A stretch of DNA of 26,092 nucleotides from an uncultured Candidatus Saccharibacteria bacterium (lineage in GTDB: Bacteria; Patescibacteriota; Saccharimonadia; Saccharimonadales; Saccharimonadaceae), in the NCBI GenBank assembly GCA_948477625.1, contig CAOLNK010000006.1, positions 1-26,092 of the forward strand, written 5' to 3'. This document shows, one piece after another, positions 7,622-15,256 of the stretch. Each line of letters starts with the position of its first letter. Position 1 is the stretch's first letter. Below the pieces are notes generated by a model, which saw only the letters and a list, made by a program, of their open reading frames with translations, was not told where the DNA came from and searched no databases. The translations under genes were made by a program, and so were the position numbers.

Positions 7622-9214
7622 ATGAAGAAGTCCTACTTACTAATCACCTGCACTGTATTAACGTTACTCACTGGATGCACCTCTGATACCAGAGAAACCA
7701 CAACCACATCCAATGGCAACACGCCGCCTGCAATCGAGGAACAATCTACCCCCGATACTCCCGCTATCGAACCTGAAACCCAGGCCGAAAAAGAGTATAC
7801 TATTGCAGAGATTTGCTCCAGATTCCGCGAATCTGATGATACCATACAGGATATTTATGAAAGTCCTGCTTTCTTTTGGGTCACCATCGATGACCAGGAC
7901 TATTATTACTGGAGAACATACCCTAGTAATAGTTGGACCGTCGAAGAAGTCGCCGATTATTACCGTGAGTGTTACTACCTTTGGGGTGATGACCCCGTCG
8001 AAGGTTATGGAAACTCAACCAAGTATTATCTGTGGACACCCGACTATGAGCATGAATTCATCGCTGATACCGAAAATAACTGGCTTTATATTGATGGCAT
8101 AAAATCCGCGCCATTAGATAAAACAGTTTATTCTATGAACCCGAAAGACTTAATTGAAGCTTTTCAGAATAAAGAATGGGACGGCATTACGCGAAGATTT
8201 TCAAACGATTTTTCCACTTATGCTACAGTCGTTCCAGATCATGGTATCTTGGAGTATAATTTCCACACCGAGTATCTTTCCAAAAATAAAGACCCTAATG
8301 GCTTGGCTTATACTGGTTACGCTAATGCGAAACCATGGTGGCAAAACAATCTTTATGACACGGTCATAATGCATGATTCTGCTTACATTGGCAACCACCT
8401 CAGTCTTGCAGAAGCCAGTTATAGTTCATTTGGGAAAACAGATGGAAATGATAACTACGACTTTTATAGCGAAAACTACGGTGCATGGGCTATTGCATAC
8501 GTTGATGTCCCATGGGATAAACAGGATGAACTATGGGCCGTACAAAGTGCTGGCGATACTTATCCCGACACATATGTTGGCGAAAGCGCCAAACATGCTT
8601 TGTATGGACAACGTACTTCGGATGGACTCTATGCTATTGTTGACACAGGCGTAGAACTCTGGCGTGCTGGACGATTGCGCCAATCGTGGCATCTCAAAAT
8701 TACGGACGATAGTTATCTCTGTATAGACTCATGCTTTGACAATCGTAACTTCATTTACACCGATGGTAAGCTCTATGAGCTTCTTGATGACGGTACATTA
8801 GAGATTGTTATCGACAACATTGTCAGTACCAACTTGGGATATGTAAAACGCTACATATGTTGCTGTTTTACATTGTCAGACAACGGCACGCTCTGTATGT
8901 GTGGTATTGATGAAGGTGAAGTAATCCAAATGGAAATTGCCACAAACATCATAGCGGCAGACTTGTCAAACGAACTCTTGGTACTCTATACCGATAACTC
9001 CGGAAAGACTTATGCAATCTATGACTTTCTTGGTTCCGACGCCGGAATGATGGCTATACCTACACATCGGCACGACTATGAAATAGCCTGTCTCGGAGAA
9101 GGCTCTATTGAATTTTTCAAAGAGCTTTACGAAACCCAAAAAACAGAAAAAGACGGTAATTTATCACAGGAAGAATTCATTGCAAACATATCTACCGCAT
9201 ATCTCACAAAATAA
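7622..9214 (+). CDS. unrecognised secreted lipoprotein
   Basis: The 530-residue protein starts with a lipoprotein signal peptide: MKKSY, a hydrophobic stretch, and the lipobox LLTGC with Cys19 as the lipidation site. A Thr/Pro/Glu-rich linker follows to about residue 60. The rest is acidic and very rich in Tyr, Trp and Asp (YYYWRTYP, YYLWGDD). The last ~180 residues contain short repeats of the type FIYTDGKLYELLDDGTLEI and LYTDNSGKTYAIYDF, which resemble beta-propeller or beta-strand repeats; this is only an impression. I do not recognise a family. AAAAGGAGAAAAGG gives a strong ribosome-binding site. It is a single-gene unit with its own promoter and terminator, next to the FISUMP cassette cluster, and is presumably exposed on the cell surface. 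Confidence 0.8.
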   Translation: MKKSYLLITCTVLTLLTGCTSDTRETTTTSNGNTPPAIEEQSTPDTPAIEPETQAEKEYTIAEICSRFRESDDTIQDIYESPAFFWVTIDDQDYYYWRTYPSNSWTVEEVADYYRECYYLWGDDPVEGYGNSTKYYLWTPDYEHEFIADTENNWLYIDGIKSAPLDKTVYSMNPKDLIEAFQNKEWDGITRRFSNDFSTYATVVPDHGILEYNFHTEYLSKNKDPNGLAYTGYANAKPWWQNNLYDTVIMHDSAYIGNHLSLAEASYSSFGKTDGNDNYDFYSENYGAWAIAYVDVPWDKQDELWAVQSAGDTYPDTYVGESAKHALYGQRTSDGLYAIVDTGVELWRAGRLRQSWHLKITDDSYLCIDSCFDNRNFIYTDGKLYELLDDGTLEIVIDNIVSTNLGYVKRYICCCFTLSDNGTLCMCGIDEGEVIQMEIATNIIAADLSNELLVLYTDNSGKTYAIYDFLGSDAGMMAIPTHRHDYEIACLGEGSIEFFKELYETQKTEKDGNLSQEEFIANISTAYLTK

Positions 9215-9229
9215 TACATTTATATCTGG

Positions 9230-9264
9230 GGAGCCCCGCCATTCGGTTGGGGCTTCTTTTTGTT
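9230..9264 (+). terminator. terminator of the lipoprotein gene
   Basis: AGCCCC pairs with GGGGCT around a GCCATTCGGTT loop, followed by TCTTTTTGTTT. It lies just after the lipoprotein stop and before the convergent TraG-like gene. Confidence 0.85.
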
Positions 9265-9271
9265 TAACACC

Positions 9272-11968
9272 TTATCTTTTCACCTTAAACACCGCTTCAT
9301 CGACGCCATTATCCGCATTTTCTGCCGGCTTCAGTACCTCAGCCTCGCTCTCATCCACCATTTCTGGCGCTTCTGCCGCCTTCTCCGCCGCCATTTCTTC
9401 CCTTTTCTTACGCCAATTATCCAAAAAACTCCCGCTGGGCTTAACATTACCACTTTCAGACTCCTCTGAATTACCTTTAGAGGCCACTGACGTGCCCGTA
9501 GACGCATTTTTCGCACGTTCCGCAGTCTTCCAGCGCTCCTGAATTTCATGCTCCACCTCGGCTCGCGTACGGCCATATTTAGTGGCCAGAAAGACCTTCA
9601 TTGTTTCCATCAGCTGCGGATTAGCGTCACCCATCGGCGGCAACAAACTCATCGTAAACGGTGCACTTGGGATATCATACATCATTACCGTCGCAATCGC
9701 CCGGAAATTCCCCTGTTTATGTAAATCTTCTGCATTAAACACTGGAGTGAAGGCCTTTTCCATCAGCTCCGCGTCGGTCACACCCAGGCGCCCCGACATA
9801 ATCGTACCCACGTTCCCTAAAATTCCCTCGCGAATCTTATCAGTTAACTGAGTCATAAACTGATTTGCCAAGAACAAATTCAACCGATATTTCCGCGCCT
9901 CTGAGAGAATACTCTCAAAACTCTCCGTAGCAAAATTCTGGAACTCATCCACAAACAGACAGAAATCCTTACGCTCATCCTCCGGAATATCTGCTCGACT
10001 CATCGCCGCTTGCTGGAATTTCATCACCAAAATCATACCCAGAAGCTGTGAGTTGATATCACCGAGGCGCCCCTTAGACAAGTTCACCAAGAAAATCTTC
10101 TTACTATCCATAATTTCGCGGATATTAAACCCACTCTTGCGCTGTCCCAAGATATTACGCATAATCGTATTACTAAGGAATGGTCCCCACTTGGACGAGA
10201 ACCAGGTAATCACCTCGCCCGCATCATTACTCTTTTGTGAAGCCGGGAACTCCTTGGTCCAATAATCATACACCGCCTTATCCGTCACATACTGCAATTT
10301 TTCTTTCACAAACTCCGGGTCCGTAAAACACTGTGGAATATCAATAAAAGTCGCCCCATTTGGATCGCTCATCAGCAAAAGTGCCGCATTCCGAAACATG
10401 TGTTGCCCCCGAGGACCGAAGAAACCTTGGTTGCTGGGGTCAAACAGACTCTGCAGCATATTAATCCCCTCCTGTACGATGAAATCCTTCTGGTCGGGCG
10501 AAGTAAACTCAAACATGTTCATCCCAATTGGATGCTCAATATCTGCCGGATCAAAATATATAATATCGTCAATTCGATTCTCTGGAACTTTTGATAACAA
10601 AAGTTCCACGGCGTCACCGTGTGGATCAATAAAGGCAAAACCGCGCCCATCCATCATGTCTTGATAAGCCACATTCGTCAGCAACACCGACTTACCCATA
10701 CCTGTCGAACCAATCACATAGGTATGCCGCCGCCGATCTTTCTCTGATAACCGAATTTCCTTCTGCACGCCACGAAATTCGTTTACACCCAAGAGCACAC
10801 CCTCTGTCACCAGCTTAGCTGGCCCATCCACCTGCTTAGTGACCTGACGCTCCACTTGTGAGGTCGGAATTGCATTTTGTGCCGGCAAATGAAAAATCGA
10901 CGCCAACTCCACGCTATTCAATATAGTATTATCCGCACTTTGTGGGAATAACCTAAAAATATAGTCTACCGTCAGTCGCCGTGCATCCTTTAGCATATCA
11001 TACTGGAATCCATTAAAATTCTGCGAATCAAACTGCGCAAACGCTGCTACTACGCCCCCCAACATCGCCTCCGACCGATCTTTGCTCTTCGAGCTTGCAA
11101 CCACACGAATCAATGTTTCAAAACCAGGATGCTTAGTTTTATTCTCAATCGCTGCAATTTCTTCTTGCTGTAGATTTGTTAACGGGTCTTTTTCATATTT
11201 TTCGTGTGCATCCGGTGGTCGCCAAAACGCCTGAACAAAATCTTTAACCAAAAGCACGATTTTATTAGCCGCTTTTTTGCCGGCTTCCGCCACTTTTTTA
11301 CCACTTTTAATATTTTGTACCCATTCTTCCGACTTTTTTGTCCAGCCACCATCCGTCGGTCGTAACAAAATTTGTACAGCAATCCCCTCACCCACCTTAG
11401 TCACTGACATTGCATTCAAAATCCCAAGGCTCGCATCGCGCTGACTATCTTCATACGTACTAATCGGGTAAACAAAACTTTTCTTCAAAGTCATCTCACC
11501 ACCCGCCACTTGATCGGTCGTCACCTCTTCCGAAAAAATACTATCTGGCTCAATCTCCTCCAACCGCGCCGAAGGATATGCCGAAATCACCGCCTGCTTC
11601 ACCGTCTCTACAATCACCGCTGGTACCACCGCGTAGTATTTAATAAGGCCTTCCGCCGCAATAATCTCAAACGACATATGACGCTGACCAAAAATCCGAC
11701 TCTTCAGCCCCTTCGTCACTGTCGAAGCAATAATTGAGTACATCACCTGCGCCTGAGAGAGCGCTTCATTGGTCACGTCACGCTCATCACGTCCACCACC
11801 CTGGATATCATCTGTCGATGGTGGCAGGTGAATCAACATTGGAATCATCTTCAGTCCGCGCTCATAATTCTTGGCCCGCCGCTGGCGATTCAGACGCCAG
11901 CTCCAAACCACCCCAATCAATACCCCCACCAGCACAAGCACTATAATATATATCATCCACGTAGGCAT
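9272..11968 (-). CDS. membrane-anchored TraG/VirD4-like ATPase (type IV secretion/DUF87-type)
   Basis: The 898-residue protein has an N-terminal membrane segment (WMIYIIVLVLVGVLIGVVW, residues 4-22), then a ~370-residue domain without a motif I know. After this comes a P-loop ATPase of the HerA/TraG-VirD4 type: Walker A GSTGMGKSVLLTN near residue 418, FIDPHGDAVE downstream, and Walker B FCLFVDEFQNF near residue 668. The C-terminus is Ala/Glu/Lys-rich and probably disordered. Proteins of this family couple ATP hydrolysis to movement of DNA or protein through a membrane channel. The partner and substrate are not visible here. It lies 3 bases after the stop of the 188-residue gene, so the two are translationally coupled. 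It converges on the lipoprotein gene. Confidence 0.85.
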   Translation of the reverse strand: MPTWMIYIIVLVLVGVLIGVVWSWRLNRQRRAKNYERGLKMIPMLIHLPPSTDDIQGGGRDERDVTNEALSQAQVMYSIIASTVTKGLKSRIFGQRHMSFEIIAAEGLIKYYAVVPAVIVETVKQAVISAYPSARLEEIEPDSIFSEEVTTDQVAGGEMTLKKSFVYPISTYEDSQRDASLGILNAMSVTKVGEGIAVQILLRPTDGGWTKKSEEWVQNIKSGKKVAEAGKKAANKIVLLVKDFVQAFWRPPDAHEKYEKDPLTNLQQEEIAAIENKTKHPGFETLIRVVASSKSKDRSEAMLGGVVAAFAQFDSQNFNGFQYDMLKDARRLTVDYIFRLFPQSADNTILNSVELASIFHLPAQNAIPTSQVERQVTKQVDGPAKLVTEGVLLGVNEFRGVQKEIRLSEKDRRRHTYVIGSTGMGKSVLLTNVAYQDMMDGRGFAFIDPHGDAVELLLSKVPENRIDDIIYFDPADIEHPIGMNMFEFTSPDQKDFIVQEGINMLQSLFDPSNQGFFGPRGQHMFRNAALLLMSDPNGATFIDIPQCFTDPEFVKEKLQYVTDKAVYDYWTKEFPASQKSNDAGEVITWFSSKWGPFLSNTIMRNILGQRKSGFNIREIMDSKKIFLVNLSKGRLGDINSQLLGMILVMKFQQAAMSRADIPEDERKDFCLFVDEFQNFATESFESILSEARKYRLNLFLANQFMTQLTDKIREGILGNVGTIMSGRLGVTDAELMEKAFTPVFNAEDLHKQGNFRAIATVMMYDIPSAPFTMSLLPPMGDANPQLMETMKVFLATKYGRTRAEVEHEIQERWKTAERAKNASTGTSVASKGNSEESESGNVKPSGSFLDNWRKKREEMAAEKAAEAPEMVDESEAEVLKPAENADNGVDEAVFKVKR

Positions 11969-11971
11969 GAG

Positions 11972-12538
11972 CTAGTTTCCCTTCCCAATTGGATGCGGGT
12001 TTTCGTAGCTATTCAGCACAGCATCACCCCGCTTACGCCAAATTTCCACGATTTTCCCTGGGAATACTTGCTTTTCTTTCAAGAGACTCTCCACCTCACC
12101 CATCGCCGTTTGTGCAATTTTCTCCTGACTCCGCGCCACCGTCTCCGCCTCAGCGTCCCGCCTAGGATCAATCTCGTTCAAAGAATTCTCTTGCTGATTT
12201 TGTAGACGCTCTTTAATTTGTAATGGCGTTTCATCCCCCACAAATTCCTCTGGATGCTCAAGCTCCATCTCGTCCTGTGCAATTTCCTGTGTCGCCTCAA
12301 AATCAGCTATCTCCGTCGCAGCCCGCTCAGCATTACTAATCAATTCGTTCTTTCCGCCGTCCAATACCTGCCAACCTAGCTGTTGTGCTCGCTCGCGCGC
12401 CACCGGCGCCGGCCCTACTGACATCGGCTCACCAAAACTCTGGCCTTCCACCCCCACAGCCAAACCCAAGTCTGTCGCTTGGTTTATCTGTTCTGTCAAT
12501 TCTTTAGCACTGATTTTTCGCGCCCGACCATTATCCAT
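11972..12538 (-). CDS. 188-residue charged hypothetical protein
   Basis: No membrane segment or known motif is visible. It is rich in Glu, Gln and Ala, with helical, coiled-coil-like stretches at about residues 60-160 and a C-terminal IVEIWRKRGDAVLNSYENPHPIG. The coupling to the TraG-like ATPase (3-base gap) suggests a cytoplasmic partner of that membrane protein; this is inference. TATGAT (12555-12550) stands 11 nt before the ATG, so the leader is very short or absent. Confidence 0.75.
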   Translation of the reverse strand: MDNGRARKISAKELTEQINQATDLGLAVGVEGQSFGEPMSVGPAPVARERAQQLGWQVLDGGKNELISNAERAATEIADFEATQEIAQDEMELEHPEEFVGDETPLQIKERLQNQQENSLNEIDPRRDAEAETVARSQEKIAQTAMGEVESLLKEKQVFPGKIVEIWRKRGDAVLNSYENPHPIGKGN

Positions 12539-12594
12539 ATGCTTATTTTATCATATTTAACCTGTTTTGTTCACAAAATTTAACCATAAAATGA

Positions 12595-12942
12595 TTAATT
12601 TAGACGTTTACTCACCAAAAAACACCCCAACAGCACAAATATTACTGTCAAGGCGACCGTCAAAAGACTAATTGAGCCCAAAGATTGTGCTAACATCAGC
12701 ATAATCGGGCCAAAGGCAATTACTACTCCATAGAGGTATTCTTTGCGCCCCATCTGTTTCCTCATGAGTTTCGCAAAGATTCTTACAATCCCCACCGCCA
12801 AGCCAAACATCAAGACATAGAAAGTTGTAAAAAAAACTAGAACACCTAGTGGGCCAATTCCGGTCGGAGTCGTGAAATTCAACATTACCAACAGAATCAC
12901 CGCTGCGAGTAGACTAAGTACTGGAATCAGACGTTTTGGCAT
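12595..12942 (-). CDS. small membrane protein, four predicted TM segments
   Basis: The 115-residue protein has hydrophobic segments at about 5-22, 30-56, 70-87 and 91-109, with basic loops (RIFAKLMRKQMGRKEY) after the second, and ends in a short basic tail. I do not recognise the family. TATAAT lies exactly 6 nt before the ATG, pointing to a leaderless transcript. It precedes the 188-residue gene and the TraG-like ATPase on the same strand, with a separate promoter before the next gene. Confidence 0.75.
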   Translation of the reverse strand: MPKRLIPVLSLLAAVILLVMLNFTTPTGIGPLGVLVFFTTFYVLMFGLAVGIVRIFAKLMRKQMGRKEYLYGVVIAFGPIMLMLAQSLGSISLLTVALTVIFVLLGCFLVSKRLN

Positions 12943-12997
12943 AAGCTTATTATAACACAGAAACCCCCTTTTCTGTCACCCCCAACACCTCTAAAGA
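12943..12997 (-). promoter_or_regulatory. leaderless-type promoter of the small membrane protein
   Basis: On the minus strand TATAAT (12954-12949) sits 6 nt before the ATG at 12942; GTGACA about 19 bp upstream may be the -35 box. A 7-bp hairpin (ACAGAAA/TTTCTGT) lies between the two boxes. Confidence 0.6.
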
Positions 12998-13716
12998 TAA
13001 GAAAAACTAGGTGAGAATGGGTGAGTTACCTGGCGTATTAAAACATTGTTACTTTGGGCCACAACCCGCCCCATTCTCGAAATTTGACCGCTCCACTAGT
13101 AGTGGGGCATAGTCCCAATTGGTGCATATCCCTGTTAAATTAGTTTTGTCAATGTGCAAACAGATGATAATTGCCAATGCGCTCGCAAGCATCCCTCGAA
13201 ATTCCCTGTTTCTCGCGTTTTCGCATTACTATGACATGCTATTACACTTAAAACTAAGGCATTTCTCACGAGAGTGACCACAGTGATTAAAGATTGCAGC
13301 GCGATTGTCGGCTAGTCAAAGATTATCTGAACCCCTAGGAGCCTCAAGGCTACCCAAATTGGTAGTCTTTCGGTTCCATCGGGGCGATCGTGAGTGATAA
13401 TCCTTGGCAAGTCAGCTACCGGAAGTGTTCCCGAAGGACGACCCCGAAACTGGCTACCATTCCCGTAGATTTGTACGGTAGGATGGTGACGATCACCCCC
13501 GTGAAGTCAATGGGATTTTAGCCCATCTTCTTCCCAAGGTTACTTGCTGTTCTCTTTTGAGAGCTCACACATGGTGATTCCGCAAGCTTTAGGTAATTCC
13601 TGAGAGTGTAACTTATGACTAGAAATTACCATTTCGCTTGTGGAATTTTAGCTTGCTCGTTACCTAGATGTTAAATTGCGTTTTTGTAGTTCGTTTTTAT
13701 GTTCTGTTTTGAACTA
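12998..13716 (-). ncRNA. candidate large structured non-coding RNA (~715 nt), family not recognised
   Basis: No convincing reading frame exists, but the stretch folds throughout. Its two ends pair: CTAGGTGA (13007-13014) with TTACCTAG (13660-13667). Inside are ATTCCGCAAGC (13577-13587) with GCTTGTGGAAT (13636-13646), GGTAATT (13592-13598) with AATTACC (13624-13630), a long-range GGGGCGATCGT (about 13381-13391) with ACGATCACCCC (about 13487-13497), CCGTA/TACGG nested in ACCAT/ATGGT (about 13460-13488), ATGGG/CCCAT (about 13510-13526), CTCT/AGAG near 13553 and GAGAATGGG (13013-13021) with CCCATTCTC (13070-13078). Minus-strand orientation is chosen because a good promoter precedes it, a C-UUCG-G tetraloop forms only on that strand, and the last helices are followed by TTTTTCTT. 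It is not tmRNA, RNase P or SRP RNA. I cannot place it among the known large RNAs (OLE, GOLLD, ROOL), and no group I or II intron core is seen. Confidence 0.75.
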
Positions 13717-13721
13717 TCTTC

Positions 13722-13750
13722 ATCATAGCACGCTTATGCTAATATTTCAA
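13722..13750 (-). promoter_or_regulatory. promoter of the large ncRNA
   Basis: On the minus strand TTGAAA (13750-13745), 17-bp spacer, and TATGAT (13727-13722) preceded by TGC (extended -10). The same TGC-TATnnT form precedes the tRNA-Ser and tmRNA genes. Confidence 0.8.
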
Positions 13751-13911
13751 TACTTTTTGGCTAAAATATGTTGTATTTATTACAACGATATGTATTTTAT
13801 ATCTGTTTTTCTTGATTTTCATAATGTTGTGTATATTACAACGAAAATGGGTATTTTAATGGATTTTTCAACTAATTAAGTCTATTTTTACAACTTCGAG
13901 CAACTCCAGGC

Positions 13912-14001
13912 TTGCCATAATCGTTATGAGTAGAGTATAATTAAGTTAGGTTTGAAATTAATGTTGTTCGTTGATTTTTATCACGACAACATTAATTTTT
14001 T
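13912..14001 (+). ncRNA. promoter plus hairpin: possible ~55-nt transcript
   Basis: TTGCCA (13912-13917), 18-bp spacer and TATAAT (13936-13941) form a good plus-strand promoter. Starting about 7 nt later, AAATTAATGTTGT (13955-13967) pairs perfectly with ACAACATTAATTT (13986-13998), extended inward by TCG/CGA and TGA/TCA, and is followed by T residues. The unit would make a short hairpin RNA that ends at once. It could instead be a promoter whose transcripts are attenuated before reading on toward comM. Confidence 0.45.
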
Positions 14002-14246
14002 ATTGAACATCAACCTTGACACTAGTTTTGGTTTTCAATTGTGAACGATTGCACAACCTGTTTAACAAGAAAAGAATAAAGTTTTGTTTCCGCATGAGAT
14101 ACCAGCCAAAGTTGCTCTGCTGGCCAATATATAGCAAATTTGAAATTATTAGCAAACACAAGCGTGATAATCAGAGCGAAAGAAAAACTTCCCTCAACGC
14201 TCCCTTCAAAATGTCGCCAGGCGAACAAGTTCCCCTGTCTACATTT
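14002..14246. other. intergenic between hairpin unit and tRNA-Ser
   Basis: No gene is seen. A possible minus-strand promoter, TTGCTA (14155-14150), 16 bp, TATATA (14133-14128), with TGC before the -10, would read toward 14000; a CCAGC/GCTGG hairpin follows. Nothing else is clear. Confidence 0.35.
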
Positions 14247-14334
14247 TGGCGGAAGCGAGAGGATTCGAACCTCCGAGACATTGCTGCCCACACGATTTCG
14301 AGTCGTGCGCCTTCAACCACTCGGCCACGCTTCC
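14247..14334 (-). tRNA. tRNA-Ser (anticodon CGA)
   Basis: A complete serine tRNA with long variable arm: acceptor GGAAGCG with CGCTTCC, anticodon stem CACGA/TCGTG around CTCGAAA (anticodon CGA, reading UCG), and T arm GGAGG-TTCGAAT-CCTCT. The discriminator is G and CCA is encoded. TATAAT (14347-14342) preceded by TGC lies 7 nt upstream. Confidence 0.95.
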
Positions 14335-14360
14335 ACTACTGATTATAGCATATTTTCTCA

Positions 14361-14507
14361 AACAAAGAGAAAGACCGGTAACTGCGAGGAAAACCGGTCT
14401 TTCGTAGAGTGTGGAGTTATTTTTTTGGAAACCTGAACTTTTTGGTCCAGCGTTTGTATGATTCGTTTTTATGTTTGGTTCCTGAGTAATATTTTTATTC
14501 AAGAACT
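14361..14507 (-). ncRNA. candidate small RNA (~145 nt) between tmRNA and tRNA-Ser
   Basis: A near-consensus promoter stands on the minus strand: TTGACT (14542-14537), 17-bp spacer, TATAAT (14519-14514). About 105 nt after the predicted start, an 11-bp perfect hairpin (GAAAGACCGGT with ACCGGTCTTTC, 14369-14403) is followed by TCTCTTTGTTT, a moderate terminator. In between, CTGGAC/GTTCAG forms a stem around CAAAAA. No ATG occurs in the transcript, and the only long frame starts with TTG and runs through the tRNA, so a protein is unlikely. Confidence 0.6.
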
Positions 14508-14513
14508 ACCCCT

Positions 14514-14542
14514 ATTATATAGCCTAGAAATGCTTAAGTCAA
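14514..14542 (-). promoter_or_regulatory. promoter of the candidate sRNA
   Basis: TTGACT, 17-bp spacer, TATAAT: the best sigma-70-type match in the window. No protein gene follows it. Confidence 0.75.
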
Positions 14543-14609
14543 TACATTTTTGTATAATTTTTTTATAAATTTTTACAGAGTTTTCCACAGGCAAAATGTT
14601 GCCAGTACT

Positions 14610-14646
14610 ACAACAAAAAAAGACCCTAGCGGGCGCTGGCTTTCAA
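14610..14646 (-). terminator. terminator of tmRNA
   Basis: Past the tmRNA CCA end on the minus strand, AGCCAGC-GCCC-GCTAGGGTC forms an imperfect GC-rich hairpin, followed by TTTTTTTG. Confidence 0.65.
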
Positions 14647-14649
14647 ATT

Positions 14650-15002
14650 TGGTGGAGCTGCCGGATACTGCCTCCGGGTCCGAAAAATCTCCATGATACC
14701 ATTCTACATGCTTAGTTGTTTGTTTCGTCGGCATCATCCTGTAGCTGCAAACAACAAAACTACAAGTGCCCTAATCTAAATTGTCGGACTCGGGGCGATC
14801 ACTTCCCTCGCCTTATTACCGTAATCTAATAATCCGCAGTCTACGGAAACTCGACTTTGGACCAGCTTAAATTAAATCTTAAGCAAACGCAGGTGCGTAA
14901 AGCACGTGCTTAGTCGTATTTTTCTGACTTATTTGGATACTTACGTGTATTATTCGACATGCCTGATATCTGTTAATAATCCGTCTAAGCTTTGTCAGCC
15001 CC
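14650..15002 (-). ncRNA. ssrA: tmRNA (transfer-messenger RNA)
   Basis: tmRNA frees stalled ribosomes by trans-translation and tags the unfinished peptide. The ends form the tRNA-like part: 5' GGGGCTGAC (15002-14994) pairs with the 3' end in CAGCTCCACCA, and the T arm has GGACCCGGAGGC-type sequence. The encoded CCA is at 14652-14650. One internal frame ends at a TAA at 14881-14879 and would give a tag ending in KHVLYAPAFA, a small hydrophobic C-terminus as expected for a protease tag. The resume codon cannot be fixed by eye. It is the one-piece form. Confidence 0.9.
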
Positions 15003-15012
15003 AACTGACCTC

Positions 15013-15041
15013 AGTATAGCACAGTCCACCTCAAATCACAA
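15013..15041 (-). promoter_or_regulatory. ssrA: promoter of tmRNA
   Basis: TTGTGA (15041-15036), 17-bp spacer, TATACT (15018-15013) with TGC before the -10 box. Confidence 0.7.
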
Positions 15042-15256
15042 GAGGTTTATGACTAGAGTTGTTAAAAATACATATACAGACACCTAAATCTGTTTCCATA
15101 ATTCTTACAATTAAATTTTTTAACCATACATTTTTCGTTTAATTTTTGTACTCACTTGGTATTGTAAAAATGACTTTTACAGAGGTAAACTAAAATAATC
15201 ATTCCATCCGCAAAGTTTAGTTGTAAAAAATAATCAAACTGTGGTAGGCTGAAGCC
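15042..15256 (+). promoter_or_regulatory. upstream region of comM with a perfect inverted repeat
   Basis: TGTAAAA (15163-15169) and TTTTACA (15175-15181) form a perfect inverted repeat with a 5-nt spacer, a possible operator. TTGTAA about 18 bp before TAGGCT, which itself lies 6 nt before the ATG, may be the comM promoter (leaderless type). GTTGTAAAAAATA occurs here and again just after comM. Confidence 0.45.

Noticed and set aside
12998..13716. Group I or group II intron in the large structured region
   Set aside because: No domain V-like hairpin, no GTGCG boundary, no group I core and no interrupted host gene were found; the region has its own promoter and closing helix instead.
13676..13879. 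67-codon frame beyond the large ncRNA
   Set aside because: TTG start, no ribosome-binding site, and it overlaps the ncRNA promoter on the other strand.
14239..14502. 87-codon frame over the sRNA and tRNA-Ser
   Set aside because: It starts with TTG without a ribosome-binding site and runs through a tRNA gene on the same strand.
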